Shown piece by piece: positions 1 to 7,347 of a stretch of 9,085 nucleotides of DNA (position 1 is the first letter of the stretch; each line of letters opens with the position of its first letter). Position numbers and translations under genes: made by a program. The DNA lies in the NCBI GenBank assembly GCA_003222835.1, contig QHXE01000102.1, forward strand, positions 1 through 9,085, given 5' to 3'. Under the pieces are notes generated by a model, which searched no databases, had not been told where the DNA came from, and worked only from the letters and a program-made list of their open reading frames with translations. This stretch comes from Acidobacteriota bacterium. Lineage in GTDB: Bacteria; Acidobacteriota; Blastocatellia; Pyrinomonadales; Pyrinomonadaceae.

Positions 1-18
1 CCAATGTTCGATTCATGG

Positions 19-1968
19 CTAGAATTTGCTCTCCTCAATGCGCACCAGCCCGTTGTCCGTGCCCACGTAGATGTATCCGTTGCCTTCGGCAAGCGCTGTC
101 ACATTCGCGGAAGGCAAACCGTCCGTAACCACCGTCCAGCGCTCTTTCTCGCGGTCGTAAACGTAGAGTCCTTGATCCAGGCTTCCCGCGAAAACGTGGT
201 CCTTGGTTACCAGCATCGCGTTGGGATTAATCTCGGTCGCAGTGGTCACATTTTGGTACGCGTGGAACTTTCCCGTGCTGTCGAGTCCCATCACGCCGCT
301 CCCATAAGTTCCAATCATCCATTCGTCGCCCACCCGCGCGACCGCAGTAATCCAGTTCTGCTTCAATCCGGAATTCCCTGCCGTGAAATTTGCTCTTACG
401 AATCCCTTTTCGACTGCGGAAAGTCCACCCAGCGTCCCCACCAACAGATCGTCGCCCGCCACTGCCAGCGCGTAGACATGGTTGTTCACGAGTCCATGAA
501 AGCTGTACATGCTGCGGGCGCCTTCAGCGTCCAGAAACGTGATGCCCGCGGGAGTCGCAATGGCTAATCCGTCGTGGTAAGGCACCACGTCCGTGACGTG
601 CTCGGCTATCAAGCCGTCCGCTGTTCCTAAAACCTGCTCCGGCTTCCCACTTGCTCCGAAGCGCACCAAACCGTTCGCGGTCGCTACTTCCACCGCGCCG
701 CTCTTCGTATCCGGCCAAATGCGATTGACGCAAAAAACGTGCTCATTCTCGATGTGCGCCGGGCGCGCCGGTCCGTCCGGCAGAACGTCGAGGCCGTGGT
801 CGAAGTAGCCAACCCACAGTTGGCCATTGGCGTCGCCCGCCAAAGCGGATATGTTGCGGTCGCTCAGAACCGCGGGTCGCGGCTTGAGCACTTCCTGCCA
901 CCCAAAGCCATTCGCCTTGACCTGGAAAATACCATTGCGCGTGAGGACCATTACTCCTTGCTCAGTTCCCTGGATTTGCCGGACCTCCTCTGCACCCATG
1001 CCGACGCCGTCCCGAGACGCGGAATGCCGAAGATTCGAGGCAAGCGGCGCGCGAACGACGCCTTGATCCTCCGAACCAATCCACAACTCGTTGCCCTCAA
1101 CATGGAGGCAGGTCACCAGGACACCGTTGGCCAACACGCCTGAAAAGCGGCCCCCATCAAACTCCGCTACACCCAGCGGCGTTCCGACATAAGCCTTATC
1201 CCCTGCCAACGTGATGGCTTGCACCTGCCGATCCGGGAGCCCCTGTTCCTCCGCAAACACATCCGTCGTTCCGGCATGCCAGTGCCGGACTCCCCCATCC
1301 AGCGTTCCAACCCACAAATCCACGTCGGAGCCCGCCAGCGCCTGGACATACAAATGGCCCAGCGTGGGATGCAATTCCTGAATGGTCTTTCCGTCATAGA
1401 CCAATACCCCGCGTTTTTTCGTGCCAATGAGCAGGTGTCCGCTCGTAACCGGCAGGATCGTGGTCACCGCGCGCACCTCCGCGTCCGCGGAATAGATTTG
1501 CCGGAACTTCTGTCCGTCGAACAGCAGAATGCCTTGGCCTGCGGTGGCCAGGATTAATTCGGGCTGCGTTGCTCCTGCGACTTGTCCAACCGCAGCTGCC
1601 ACTAAAGGCGAGGCTGGCAAGTCCCGCCCGGCGGAGAATTCACGCACAAGATTGCCGCGCAAGTCGTATTGCAGCAGACCTGCAGGTCCTGCGACGTACA
1701 AGCTGTCCTGGAAGTGCGCTACCTGCGCGAAAACTTCCGGCGAACGCACCGACTCAAAATTAAGGTTTTGCTTGGGAGAAAATGGCCGCACCGCAAAGGC
1801 CAACTCGCGCTCCGCTCGAAGTTCCTGCTTCGAAAGCTTGAGTGCCCGCGAAACCTGCCACAGGACAACGCCGCCCAAAAAACCAGCGGCCACTATCGCC
1901 AATCCGCCTATCCACCACCATCGCCGCCCGCCGAGAGAGACCATGATTCCTCTTCGAGTTACCAACAC
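19..1968 (-). CDS. membrane-anchored Reg_prop-type beta-propeller sensor protein
   Basis: The 649-aa protein starts at GTG 1968; an in-frame ATG at 1944 is the alternative, with AGAGGA only 3 nt upstream. One hydrophobic segment (about residues 18-38, WWWIGG through VVLW) follows a short basic N-terminus, indicating a signal anchor with the rest outside the cytoplasm. From about residue 90 to the end the chain is a series of beta-propeller repeats of the form 'LWVGT.dgGV': LLIGTKKRGVLVYDG, DLWVGTLDGGV, ELWIGSEDQGV, LWVGYFDHGL, LLVGTLGGL, VFAGSLDQGLYVY and IYVGTDNGL. A 'GLPSANVTALAEG' linker is typical of the Reg_prop family, found in sensor domains of hybrid two-component regulators. No histidine kinase, GGDEF or DNA-binding domain follows; the protein ends at the last repeat. 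It may be a stand-alone extracytoplasmic ligand or protein-interaction module. The ligand cannot be predicted. Base composition is more GC-rich than the element to the right, consistent with core chromosome. Confidence 0.85.
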   Translation of the reverse strand: MLVTRRGIMVSLGGRRWWWIGGLAIVAAGFLGGVVLWQVSRALKLSKQELRAERELAFAVRPFSPKQNLNFESVRSPEVFAQVAHFQDSLYVAGPAGLLQYDLRGNLVREFSAGRDLPASPLVAAAVGQVAGATQPELILATAGQGILLFDGQKFRQIYSADAEVRAVTTILPVTSGHLLIGTKKRGVLVYDGKTIQELHPTLGHLYVQALAGSDVDLWVGTLDGGVRHWHAGTTDVFAEEQGLPDRQVQAITLAGDKAYVGTPLGVAEFDGGRFSGVLANGVLVTCLHVEGNELWIGSEDQGVVRAPLASNLRHSASRDGVGMGAEEVRQIQGTEQGVMVLTRNGIFQVKANGFGWQEVLKPRPAVLSDRNISALAGDANGQLWVGYFDHGLDVLPDGPARPAHIENEHVFCVNRIWPDTKSGAVEVATANGLVRFGASGKPEQVLGTADGLIAEHVTDVVPYHDGLAIATPAGITFLDAEGARSMYSFHGLVNNHVYALAVAGDDLLVGTLGGLSAVEKGFVRANFTAGNSGLKQNWITAVARVGDEWMIGTYGSGVMGLDSTGKFHAYQNVTTATEINPNAMLVTKDHVFAGSLDQGLYVYDREKERWTVVTDGLPSANVTALAEGNGYIYVGTDNGLVRIEESKF

Positions 1969-2763
1969 TGGAACGCCGATTCCGACACAAATCTTGCAGG
2001 AAGAGTTCCATCTGCTTTCTTCGAGGTTTGACTACATCTTGCTTGAATCTTAGGCGGGCTGTCGTGTTCGCGAAGAAACGCTGTGTCCTAAATCTTACAC
2101 AATTAACCGGAATGCCTATGGGTCGAGAGTCCGTCGAGGCTCGCGCGCGGCAGGCACTGCAAGAAGCGATGTATCGGTCGAGAACATTCAGAGCTTCATG
2201 AAAAACGCGGCCCGTTCGCTCTTTCGATCTGGCGACCGAGGCTCAACGAACTGGCAGATGATTGTTGGCAACATCGGCTGGCGAATTCGCCGACGTACTT
2301 CCTGAACTACCTTTGGCAATGATAGACAGCATTGTCGTAACCCTTCCGCCGGGAGTGCAGACCAATGAGAGTCGGAATGTGAGATGTGCTGCCTCGCGAT
2401 CCTCTGGTGCAATGCCAAGAAGTCACTCGAATAGCGCCGGTCCTCGAAGGGCTGCAACGGTTTCCTAGACCGTTGCACGGGAGAAACAGCGGTCAGCACG
2501 AAGCGTGGGTTTGAATCGCCGACCTCGTGGTTCAATGCAGGAGATATCCAATGCCGAATCCTACATCTGAAGCCTCGCGGGCTTCTGATCTTGACGACGA
2601 TCAGGGATCGAATCTTCGAAGTATCTGCTTAAGTCGCTTGTTTGCAACGCTTACGAGATTTCGACCGGTGACGCGCGACCGACATTTCTCGAAAAAAAGG
2701 CACGGATTTGGGTGGATCTGGAAAAAATGGAAAATTAAGCCGCGGCCTAAGTGCTTTGTTTTC
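1969..2763. other. intergenic region without a convincing gene
   Basis: About 800 bases between the propeller gene and the tRNA-Gly scar. Short open frames exist on both strands, but none reads like a protein family. The best-placed one starts at ATG 2551 behind AGGAG with 7-nt spacing, but it runs straight through the tRNA fragment. The promoter of the propeller gene must lie at the left end of this region (reading leftward), but I see no strong -35/-10 pair. One perfect hairpin lies at 2453-2477. Otherwise I see nothing. Confidence 0.5.
2453..2477. repeat. perfect 9-bp inverted repeat with 7-nt loop
   Basis: TGCAACGGT (2453-2461) pairs perfectly with ACCGTTGCA (2469-2477) across the 7-nt loop TTCCTAG. 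The loop and the inner five base pairs resemble the anticodon arm of a tRNA-Arg(CCU). The flanking sequence does not form a credible D arm, T arm or acceptor stem, so this is not called as a tRNA. No T-run follows, so it is not a typical intrinsic terminator. It could be a decayed tRNA arm or a protein-binding palindrome. Confidence 0.5.
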
Positions 2764-2789
2764 TGGAGCGGGCGATGGGAATCGAACCC
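2764..2789 (-). repeat. 3' end of tRNA-Gly gene; probable island attachment-site remnant
   Basis: Read on the minus strand, this 26-nt piece contains GGG, the T-loop TTCGATT, CCCAT, the acceptor 3' strand CGCCCGC, discriminator T and encoded CCA. T73 with a GCGGGCG-type acceptor fits bacterial tRNA-Gly. The match stops abruptly upstream: the next bases (TA, where AT would be needed) break the T stem, and no anticodon arm or 5' half follows. Tyrosine-recombinase islands typically leave such 3' tRNA copies. The orientation puts old chromosome to the left and the island to the right, with the intact tRNA expected beyond the right end of the window. Confidence 0.7.
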
Positions 2790-2834
2790 TACGCCCCAAG
2801 TGATAACACGTAACTTATTGATTCTAAAAAGAGC

Positions 2835-2850
2835 ATAAGGAACACAAGGT
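2835..2850 (+). repeat. left terminal inverted repeat
   Basis: ATAAGGAACACAAGGT here corresponds to ATAAGGATCACAAGGT on the opposite strand at 8650-8665, with one mismatch. The outer TA (2836-2837) would be the duplicated target dinucleotide, leaving AGGA..CACAAGGT as the repeat proper. Confidence 0.7.
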
Positions 2851-2889
2851 GCATAAAGTGCAGGATCGTAGCACAAATTTAGCACGAAA
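2849..2889. repeat. subterminal GTGC-box cluster at the left end
   Basis: Just inside the left terminal repeat are two direct GTGCA boxes (2849-2853, 2858-2862). Two TAGCAC boxes follow, with GTGC inverted (starting at 2869 and 2880, period 11, TAGCACAAA against TAGCACGAA). Four copies of one core within about 40 bp suggest binding sites for the transposase or a regulator. The right end does not show an equally clear cluster. Confidence 0.4.
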
Positions 2890-3077
2890 CATGGAGTCGG
2901 AGTGCATCGAACGAATTGAACGGCTCGAGTTCGGAAGAGTCGTGCCGGATCCGATTGTGGCCCGGCATCTCTCTCGTAAGGGTGATCACACGCTGTCCGC
3001 CGTTCACCCTCGGGCATCCGAGACTACCGATTCAGGTCGCACGATTAGCGGCAAACCGTGCCAACCGCGAGGTACAG

Positions 3078-4595
3078 ATGCTCGACAAACAAACGCGTGG
3101 CGCCATTCTTGTGCTCCGGAGGAAAGGGCACAGTCTGCGTCTCATCTCACGCCTTCTCTCTTTGAGCCGCCAAACCGTAAAGAAAGTCATAAAAATCGGT
3201 TCGGACGTGCCTCCAGTCATCCATCGTCTAGGTAAACTCGACGCCCACCATGAACGAATCGCGCAGATGCTGGCGGAATTTGACGGAAGCGTTGTCAAAG
3301 TACGTCGGGAACTGGCCGATGCCGGTATGAGCGTCGGATACTCAACACTAACTCGTTTCTGCCGGAAGAATTACCTGTTGGACGGTTTCCGAGCTCCCAG
3401 ACGCTCCGTCGAGGCGACACGACAATGGTTGCTGGAGCTGGTACACGGAGCATATGGCGGGGAACGCTTTCACTCCCGGCTTCCTTGTACTGCTGATCTC
3501 CAATTCCTGCTTTCCAAACTGAAACATGGCCGATCCCGAGATCGTAAGAAAGCGGCTACCATTCTCGCCAGAAAACGAGGCATTTCGAATTTCCTGATCG
3601 CAGAGGCACTTCGGTCTTCACGCAAAACTACACGGCGATACTACAAGATGTATCTTGAAGCCGGGCCGGAAAAGCTGTTCGCCTGGAATACGACTCGGCA
3701 CATCGGTATCGAAGCCCGGTATTGCGAGCGAACAAAACGCATCTTCGAAATCTTCCACCATAAGCCAACCGCCTTCGGCATCAACCGCACGAATTGGACG
3801 CACTCCGCACTCCTTAAAGCCTATGAGAAGTCATATGGCGAGGTTATCTCCCGATGCACTCTTGTCAGAATACTGCGGCGTGCTGGTTTCAAGTGGAGAA
3901 AGGCGCGACGAGTGCTTACCAGCCCGGATCCTCGTTACCACGAAAAGCTCGAGCTGTTGTTGAACACATTGCACCACCTTGGTGCGAATGAAATGTTTTT
4001 CTTCCTCGATGAGTGGGGGCCGACACAAGTCAGGAAGCGGGGAGGAAAGGCATATCGGAACGAGCATGTAACGATTCCTCGTCACCAAGTTTCTCGCGGC
4101 AATGTGTCGTTGGTTGCCGCGCTGAGCGCCACAACAAATCAGGTAACATGGCACTTTCTCGAATCAAAGGATTCACATGCCATGATGGACATGATCGAAG
4201 TCTTGTACAACCAGTACCACACAAAAGCGAAGCTCTATATCACATGGGACGCCGTCGTATGGCACAATTCCGGTCCGCTCCTTGAAGCGTTGGATCAGTT
4301 CAACGATGAAACCAAAGCGTTTTCGGTTGGGCCGACTATCGAACTGGTGCCGCTTCCGACATCCGCACAGTTTCTCAATGTGATTGAGGGAGTTTTGAGC
4401 GGAATGACGCGAGCCGTCATCAATAACTCCGACTACTCTGACGCAGCTGAAATGAAGCAGGCGATCTCAAGGCACCTTGTGGAGAGGAATGAGCATTTCA
4501 GAGACAACCCCAGGCGAGCCGGCAAGAAAATCTGGGAACTTGATTTCTTTGAAGATTTCGATGCACTTCGAGCCGGGAACTACAAGGAGAGGTAG
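3078..4595 (+). CDS. IS630-type DDE transposase with IstA-like N-terminal HTH
   Basis: I chose the ATG at 3078 because GAGGT lies 4 nt upstream and the recognisable HTH begins at once. The frame is open back to a TTG at 2916, but that stretch does not look protein-like. The 505-aa product has an N-terminal helix-turn-helix (residues 5-45, LRRKGHSLRLISRLLSLSRQTV) like that of IS21 IstA, then an IS630-style HTH region (about 140-205). The DDE core follows: D311 in FFFLDEWGP, D391 in LYITWDAVVW and E437 in FLNVIEGVL. All three acidic residues are present, so the enzyme may be active. The D391-E437 spacing (45 intervening residues) is longer than the 34 or so usual in this superfamily. At about 505 aa it is longer than ordinary IS630 transposases (about 340-360 aa). 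The C-terminal third is clearly related to the minus-strand copy at 6902-7315, well over half identical by eye, but the N-termini differ. It converges on the Pol I-like gene. Confidence 0.85.
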   Translation: MLDKQTRGAILVLRRKGHSLRLISRLLSLSRQTVKKVIKIGSDVPPVIHRLGKLDAHHERIAQMLAEFDGSVVKVRRELADAGMSVGYSTLTRFCRKNYLLDGFRAPRRSVEATRQWLLELVHGAYGGERFHSRLPCTADLQFLLSKLKHGRSRDRKKAATILARKRGISNFLIAEALRSSRKTTRRYYKMYLEAGPEKLFAWNTTRHIGIEARYCERTKRIFEIFHHKPTAFGINRTNWTHSALLKAYEKSYGEVISRCTLVRILRRAGFKWRKARRVLTSPDPRYHEKLELLLNTLHHLGANEMFFFLDEWGPTQVRKRGGKAYRNEHVTIPRHQVSRGNVSLVAALSATTNQVTWHFLESKDSHAMMDMIEVLYNQYHTKAKLYITWDAVVWHNSGPLLEALDQFNDETKAFSVGPTIELVPLPTSAQFLNVIEGVLSGMTRAVINNSDYSDAAEMKQAISRHLVERNEHFRDNPRRAGKKIWELDFFEDFDALRAGNYKER

Positions 4596-4630
4596 ACACT
4601 CCAAGGCGATACTTCAACGCGTAACAGCTC

Positions 4631-6895
4631 TCAATAACGCACAAGCCATCCGATGGCAGACCTCGTCGCCATGTTCTTTTTTTCGATGTCGGAGCTCCGA
4701 AGGCCCGCGAGGTATATCCGCTGGCCATCATGTTCCGCGTAACCTCGTGCGATGGACTCCTGTCGAAAACGATCAAGCCATTCGAAGAGGACCGGGTACC
4801 GGACCTGCAAACTTGCCCTAATTCTCATCGCCCTTTCAGGACTGATAAGGAAACGGCGGCACATGGCCGCATTCGGAAGGCCAATAGCAATGGAGAGCAG
4901 CACCTCCCCATGTTCCATGCCTTCGAGCGATGGCTCCCCGGAACACCGGAAATCGGATCGCGCGCAACGGGTTAGTTCCGTGCGCAGAGCTTCATCTTTC
5001 GTGATCTCCTGCAACCTTCGCAATGCCTGCTTGGTGTTCGGATAGTCTTGGCTTAAGAGTGCGTCCTTTACCGCATTAGCTCGCAATGCTTCGTCGAGAT
5101 TTGGGCTCGCCGAGGTTGCACTCATGTGCGGTACACGCAGCTGACTAAACAGCGAAAAAACCCTTCCTCTTCTCGCTGCATTCTGAATTGCCTCGAGTTC
5201 ACGCAGGCGCTTACGAACTCTCTTGTACTTTACAATCTGCTCGATGAGCCGATGACGCCACGCAAGCTGTTCCATCTCGGACTGCGTTAGCGATCGAGAC
5301 GTTATCCATTCCCGTAAGGCTTCAACCCTTCTCAGGGCATCCGAAGTCACCTTCCGGGAATCCAGATCGAATTCGCAGCCTGCCGCCTCCTCCAGAAGCG
5401 GATTTATCGCTATCCCGATCTTCTTTACATCTATTCGGACACCCTCAAATTCCATTTCCGCAAGCTTCGCCAACACCTGCATTCTGACCCTTAGGAAGTT
5501 GTCTTCCAACTGACGATTCCGAAGCTCTACGTTCAAACGATGGAATAACCGCAGCGACATATCGGCGTCGGTGCACGCATGTTCGACGAGATCTTTGAAC
5601 GGAACGTCGAGGAATGTCTGCTCTTTTTCGATGATTTCGCTGTACCGTTTGATCTTTGTTCCTAATAACCTCCGAGAGACATCACCAAGGTTAAAAAAGT
5701 CCCAGTCGCCGAAGCAGTCGCCAGCCGCCAACATCGTGTCGAAATGGATGTTTCGCAGGCGCATTCCGTGTTTCCGCAAAATCAGGTAGTCAAACTTGAT
5801 GTTGTGTCCAACAAATTTTGTCTTGACCCTGAATAGTTTATTGAGCCGAGTTCGAACTTCGTCTTGAGATACCCGATCTAGATCCGACTGAATGAGGGGT
5901 ACATAAACGGCCTGCCTCTCCCTGACAGAGAACGCAACGCCGTAGAGCACCGCATTCCTCGGATCTCTGTCGCTGGCCTCAGTGTCCAAAGCGCATATCT
6001 CTGCGGCCTTGACCATGTTCTGGAGTTCATCCAATTCCGCCGGCGTGCGGGCAGCCCTGTAATCCGGCCGTGTAGGATTCTCTTCGGCTCTCACCAGCTC
6101 CTGCTCGGGCAAAGGGAGAAGGCGAATCAGCGACCAGAATCCATACTCCTTCAAGGCGGAAGCGGCAGATTCCACATCTTCGATAAAGTTCGTTTCCCCA
6201 TACCTGCCTTTCAGGTCCCCAAGAGATGGCAACCTGAATTGGAGTTCACGGCAGCGTTCACGGATGGCATCACCCCTCATAGCCAGCTTGCGCCCAACTT
6301 GTCCGAGATCTCCCGCTGCGGCTTTGGTCAAAACAGTTTCGAGAGTCCCGTGTACTTCGAGGATGCGCACAGCCTGTCTTTGTGTGAGCACCGGATCGCG
6401 TCCGTTCTTCTCGATCAACGCGAGCAAAAATGGCACTTGACTAGGGCTGACGCCGAGCTGGTCTTTTATAGAGGTCATTGTCACGACATCCAGCTCACCG
6501 CCCTTCTTCGGAAGAATGACACCACACCGATGAGTGATGAGCTGAAACATCGCTTTGTTCCCTGTTATGATCCAGGCGCAGTGCGCCGCCAGAGCAGCAC
6601 AGAGATCTCCCACTCGCACACCATTCGTGTACAGGACCGGCACGCGAAGCCGCTTCAACAAATCTACGGTGTCAGAAACAAGCGGCCCAGGCACGCAAGA
6701 TCCAGTATCGCCGATGACGATGAGAGCCTTTCGCATGCCAAGTTGCTTGCGCAAGCGCATCAAGTCACGAACAAATCCAAATAGCATTGTCGTGTCACGG
6801 CCACCCGAATCGTACAAAAGTGGAGCGCCATGAAAGGTATTGTGGCTCGTCTCGAGTAGAAATGTGGAGTCTATGACGAACAGGCTGTCGGCCAT
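4631..6895 (-). CDS. Pol I-like protein: 3'-5' exonuclease intact, 5' nuclease and polymerase degenerate
   Basis: This 754-aa homologue of family A DNA polymerases starts at ATG 6895, 6 nt after the transposase stop. There is no clear Shine-Dalgarno, so coupled translation is likely. Residues 1-225 resemble the Pol I 5' nuclease, but most metal ligands are changed: D9 is kept, GVEADD has become GVRVGD (92-97), and TGDKD has become TGNKA (111-115). Residues 280-460 form a DnaQ-like exonuclease with D304 and E306 (LDTEA), D369 (GHNIKFD) and D443 all present. The usual YxxxD of exo III is HACTD, so Tyr is His. Residues 465-580 look like the thumb. Around 594-600 SASPNL matches the SSTDPNLQ region, and D617-Y618 may be what remains of motif A. 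Motif B (about 662-675) lacks the catalytic Lys. The RYPVLFEWLDRF..GYAE segment (699-720) matches the stretch before motif C, but the protein ends at 754 without motif C. A processive polymerase is unlikely; an exonuclease or DNA-end-binding role is inferred. Confidence 0.8.
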   Translation of the reverse strand: MADSLFVIDSTFLLETSHNTFHGAPLLYDSGGRDTTMLFGFVRDLMRLRKQLGMRKALIVIGDTGSCVPGPLVSDTVDLLKRLRVPVLYTNGVRVGDLCAALAAHCAWIITGNKAMFQLITHRCGVILPKKGGELDVVTMTSIKDQLGVSPSQVPFLLALIEKNGRDPVLTQRQAVRILEVHGTLETVLTKAAAGDLGQVGRKLAMRGDAIRERCRELQFRLPSLGDLKGRYGETNFIEDVESAASALKEYGFWSLIRLLPLPEQELVRAEENPTRPDYRAARTPAELDELQNMVKAAEICALDTEASDRDPRNAVLYGVAFSVRERQAVYVPLIQSDLDRVSQDEVRTRLNKLFRVKTKFVGHNIKFDYLILRKHGMRLRNIHFDTMLAAGDCFGDWDFFNLGDVSRRLLGTKIKRYSEIIEKEQTFLDVPFKDLVEHACTDADMSLRLFHRLNVELRNRQLEDNFLRVRMQVLAKLAEMEFEGVRIDVKKIGIAINPLLEEAAGCEFDLDSRKVTSDALRRVEALREWITSRSLTQSEMEQLAWRHRLIEQIVKYKRVRKRLRELEAIQNAARRGRVFSLFSQLRVPHMSATSASPNLDEALRANAVKDALLSQDYPNTKQALRRLQEITKDEALRTELTRCARSDFRCSGEPSLEGMEHGEVLLSIAIGLPNAAMCRRFLISPERAMRIRASLQVRYPVLFEWLDRFRQESIARGYAEHDGQRIYLAGLRSSDIEKKNMATRSAIGWLVRY

Positions 6896-6901
6896 AGCGC
6901 A

Positions 6902-7315
6902 TTACCATTCACGATAGTTTCCGGAGTTCAGGTTCTCCATGTCCTGAAAGAAATCGATCTCCCAAATCTTTTTCCCGGCGCGCTTCGGATTGTCACGGAA
7001 ATAATCATTGCGCTCGACGAAGTGTCTTGAAATGGCTGTCTTCATTTCATCTTCAGATTGATAATCTGAATGATGGATCACGGCTTTCTTCATCCCGCTG
7101 AACACCGCCTCGATTACATCCAAGAACTGAGAGGACGTTGGGAGCGGAACGAGATGAATAGTAGGACCGAAACCTGACGAGGTGGTTTCGACGTTAAACG
7201 CATCGAGCCACTCCACAAGCAATCCTGATTTGTGCCAGGAAGCGGCATCCCAGGTCAAATAGATCCGGATCGTGAACGGATACCGATTGAACAGAATCTC
7301 AATTAGATCGATCAT
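6902..7315 (-). CDS. C-terminal part of split IS630-type transposase (catalytic D2 and E)
   Basis: The 137-aa product carries the second half of a DDE domain: D23 in IYLTWDAASW and E69 in FLDVIEAVF, with the same 45-residue spacing as the plus-strand homologue. It ends in the same ERN..FRDNP.RAGKKIWE..FF block. The first catalytic Asp lies in the upstream frame (7312-8646), so this piece alone cannot be a transposase. Its ATG overlaps the upstream stop as ATGA (7315-7312). It could be translated by reinitiation, joined to the upstream frame by a -1 ribosomal shift, or be the remnant of a frameshift mutation. The in-frame sequence just before the ATG (..FHSTAKDTQA) still aligns with the homologue's HFLESKDSHA. 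This shows that the homologous reading crosses from one frame to the other about 12-40 nt upstream of this ATG. Confidence 0.8.
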   Translation of the reverse strand: MIDLIEILFNRYPFTIRIYLTWDAASWHKSGLLVEWLDAFNVETTSSGFGPTIHLVPLPTSSQFLDVIEAVFSGMKKAVIHHSDYQSEDEMKTAISRHFVERNDYFRDNPKRAGKKIWEIDFFQDMENLNSGNYREW

Positions 7316-7347
7316 CGCCTGCGTATCTTTTGCGGTGGAATGGAATA
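7312..7347 (-). other. frame junction: possible -1 frameshift site or 2-bp insertion, with ATGA overlap
   Basis: Upstream-frame codons read CCG CAA AAG ATA and end at TGA (7314-7312). Slippage by -1 on AAG gives AAA followed by GAT, entering the frame KDTQAM, which matches KDSHAM of the plus-strand homologue. A-AAG is a known, rather weak -1 slip motif in insertion sequences. Alternatively, removing two bases near 7340-7343 restores W-LFHSTA-KD, closer in length to the homologue's W-HFLES-KD, so a 2-bp insertion is also plausible. The ATGA overlap would additionally allow reinitiation. Confidence 0.5.

Noticed and set aside
4..567. 187-aa plus-strand ORF opposite the propeller gene
   Set aside because: Antisense shadow of a GC-rich repeat protein; no domain.
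2400..2525. Possible full tRNA around the 2453-2477 hairpin, with a T-loop-like TTTGAAT near 2503
   Set aside because: No D arm, mismatched T stem and no acceptor pairing; only the anticodon-like arm is good.
2188..2535. 115-aa minus-strand ORF
   Set aside because: No recognisable family and no convincing start signal; composition looks like translated non-coding DNA.
2551..2838. 95-aa plus-strand ORF with a good AGGAG ribosome binding site
   Set aside because: It runs through the tRNA-Gly fragment and into the attachment region and terminal repeat; the sequence shows no domain, so the frame is probably accidental.
2916..3077. 54-residue N-terminal extension of the plus-strand transposase from TTG 2916
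   Set aside because: ATG 3078 has a better binding site and sits directly before the HTH domain; the extension is low-complexity and unlike known transposases.
2849..3235. 128-aa plus-strand ORF at the left element end
   Set aside because: It overlaps the real transposase start in another frame and has no protein-like features.
4596..4630. Bidirectional terminator between the converging genes
   Set aside because: No stem followed by a T-run is visible in the 35 bp; the gap seems too short for a classical terminator.
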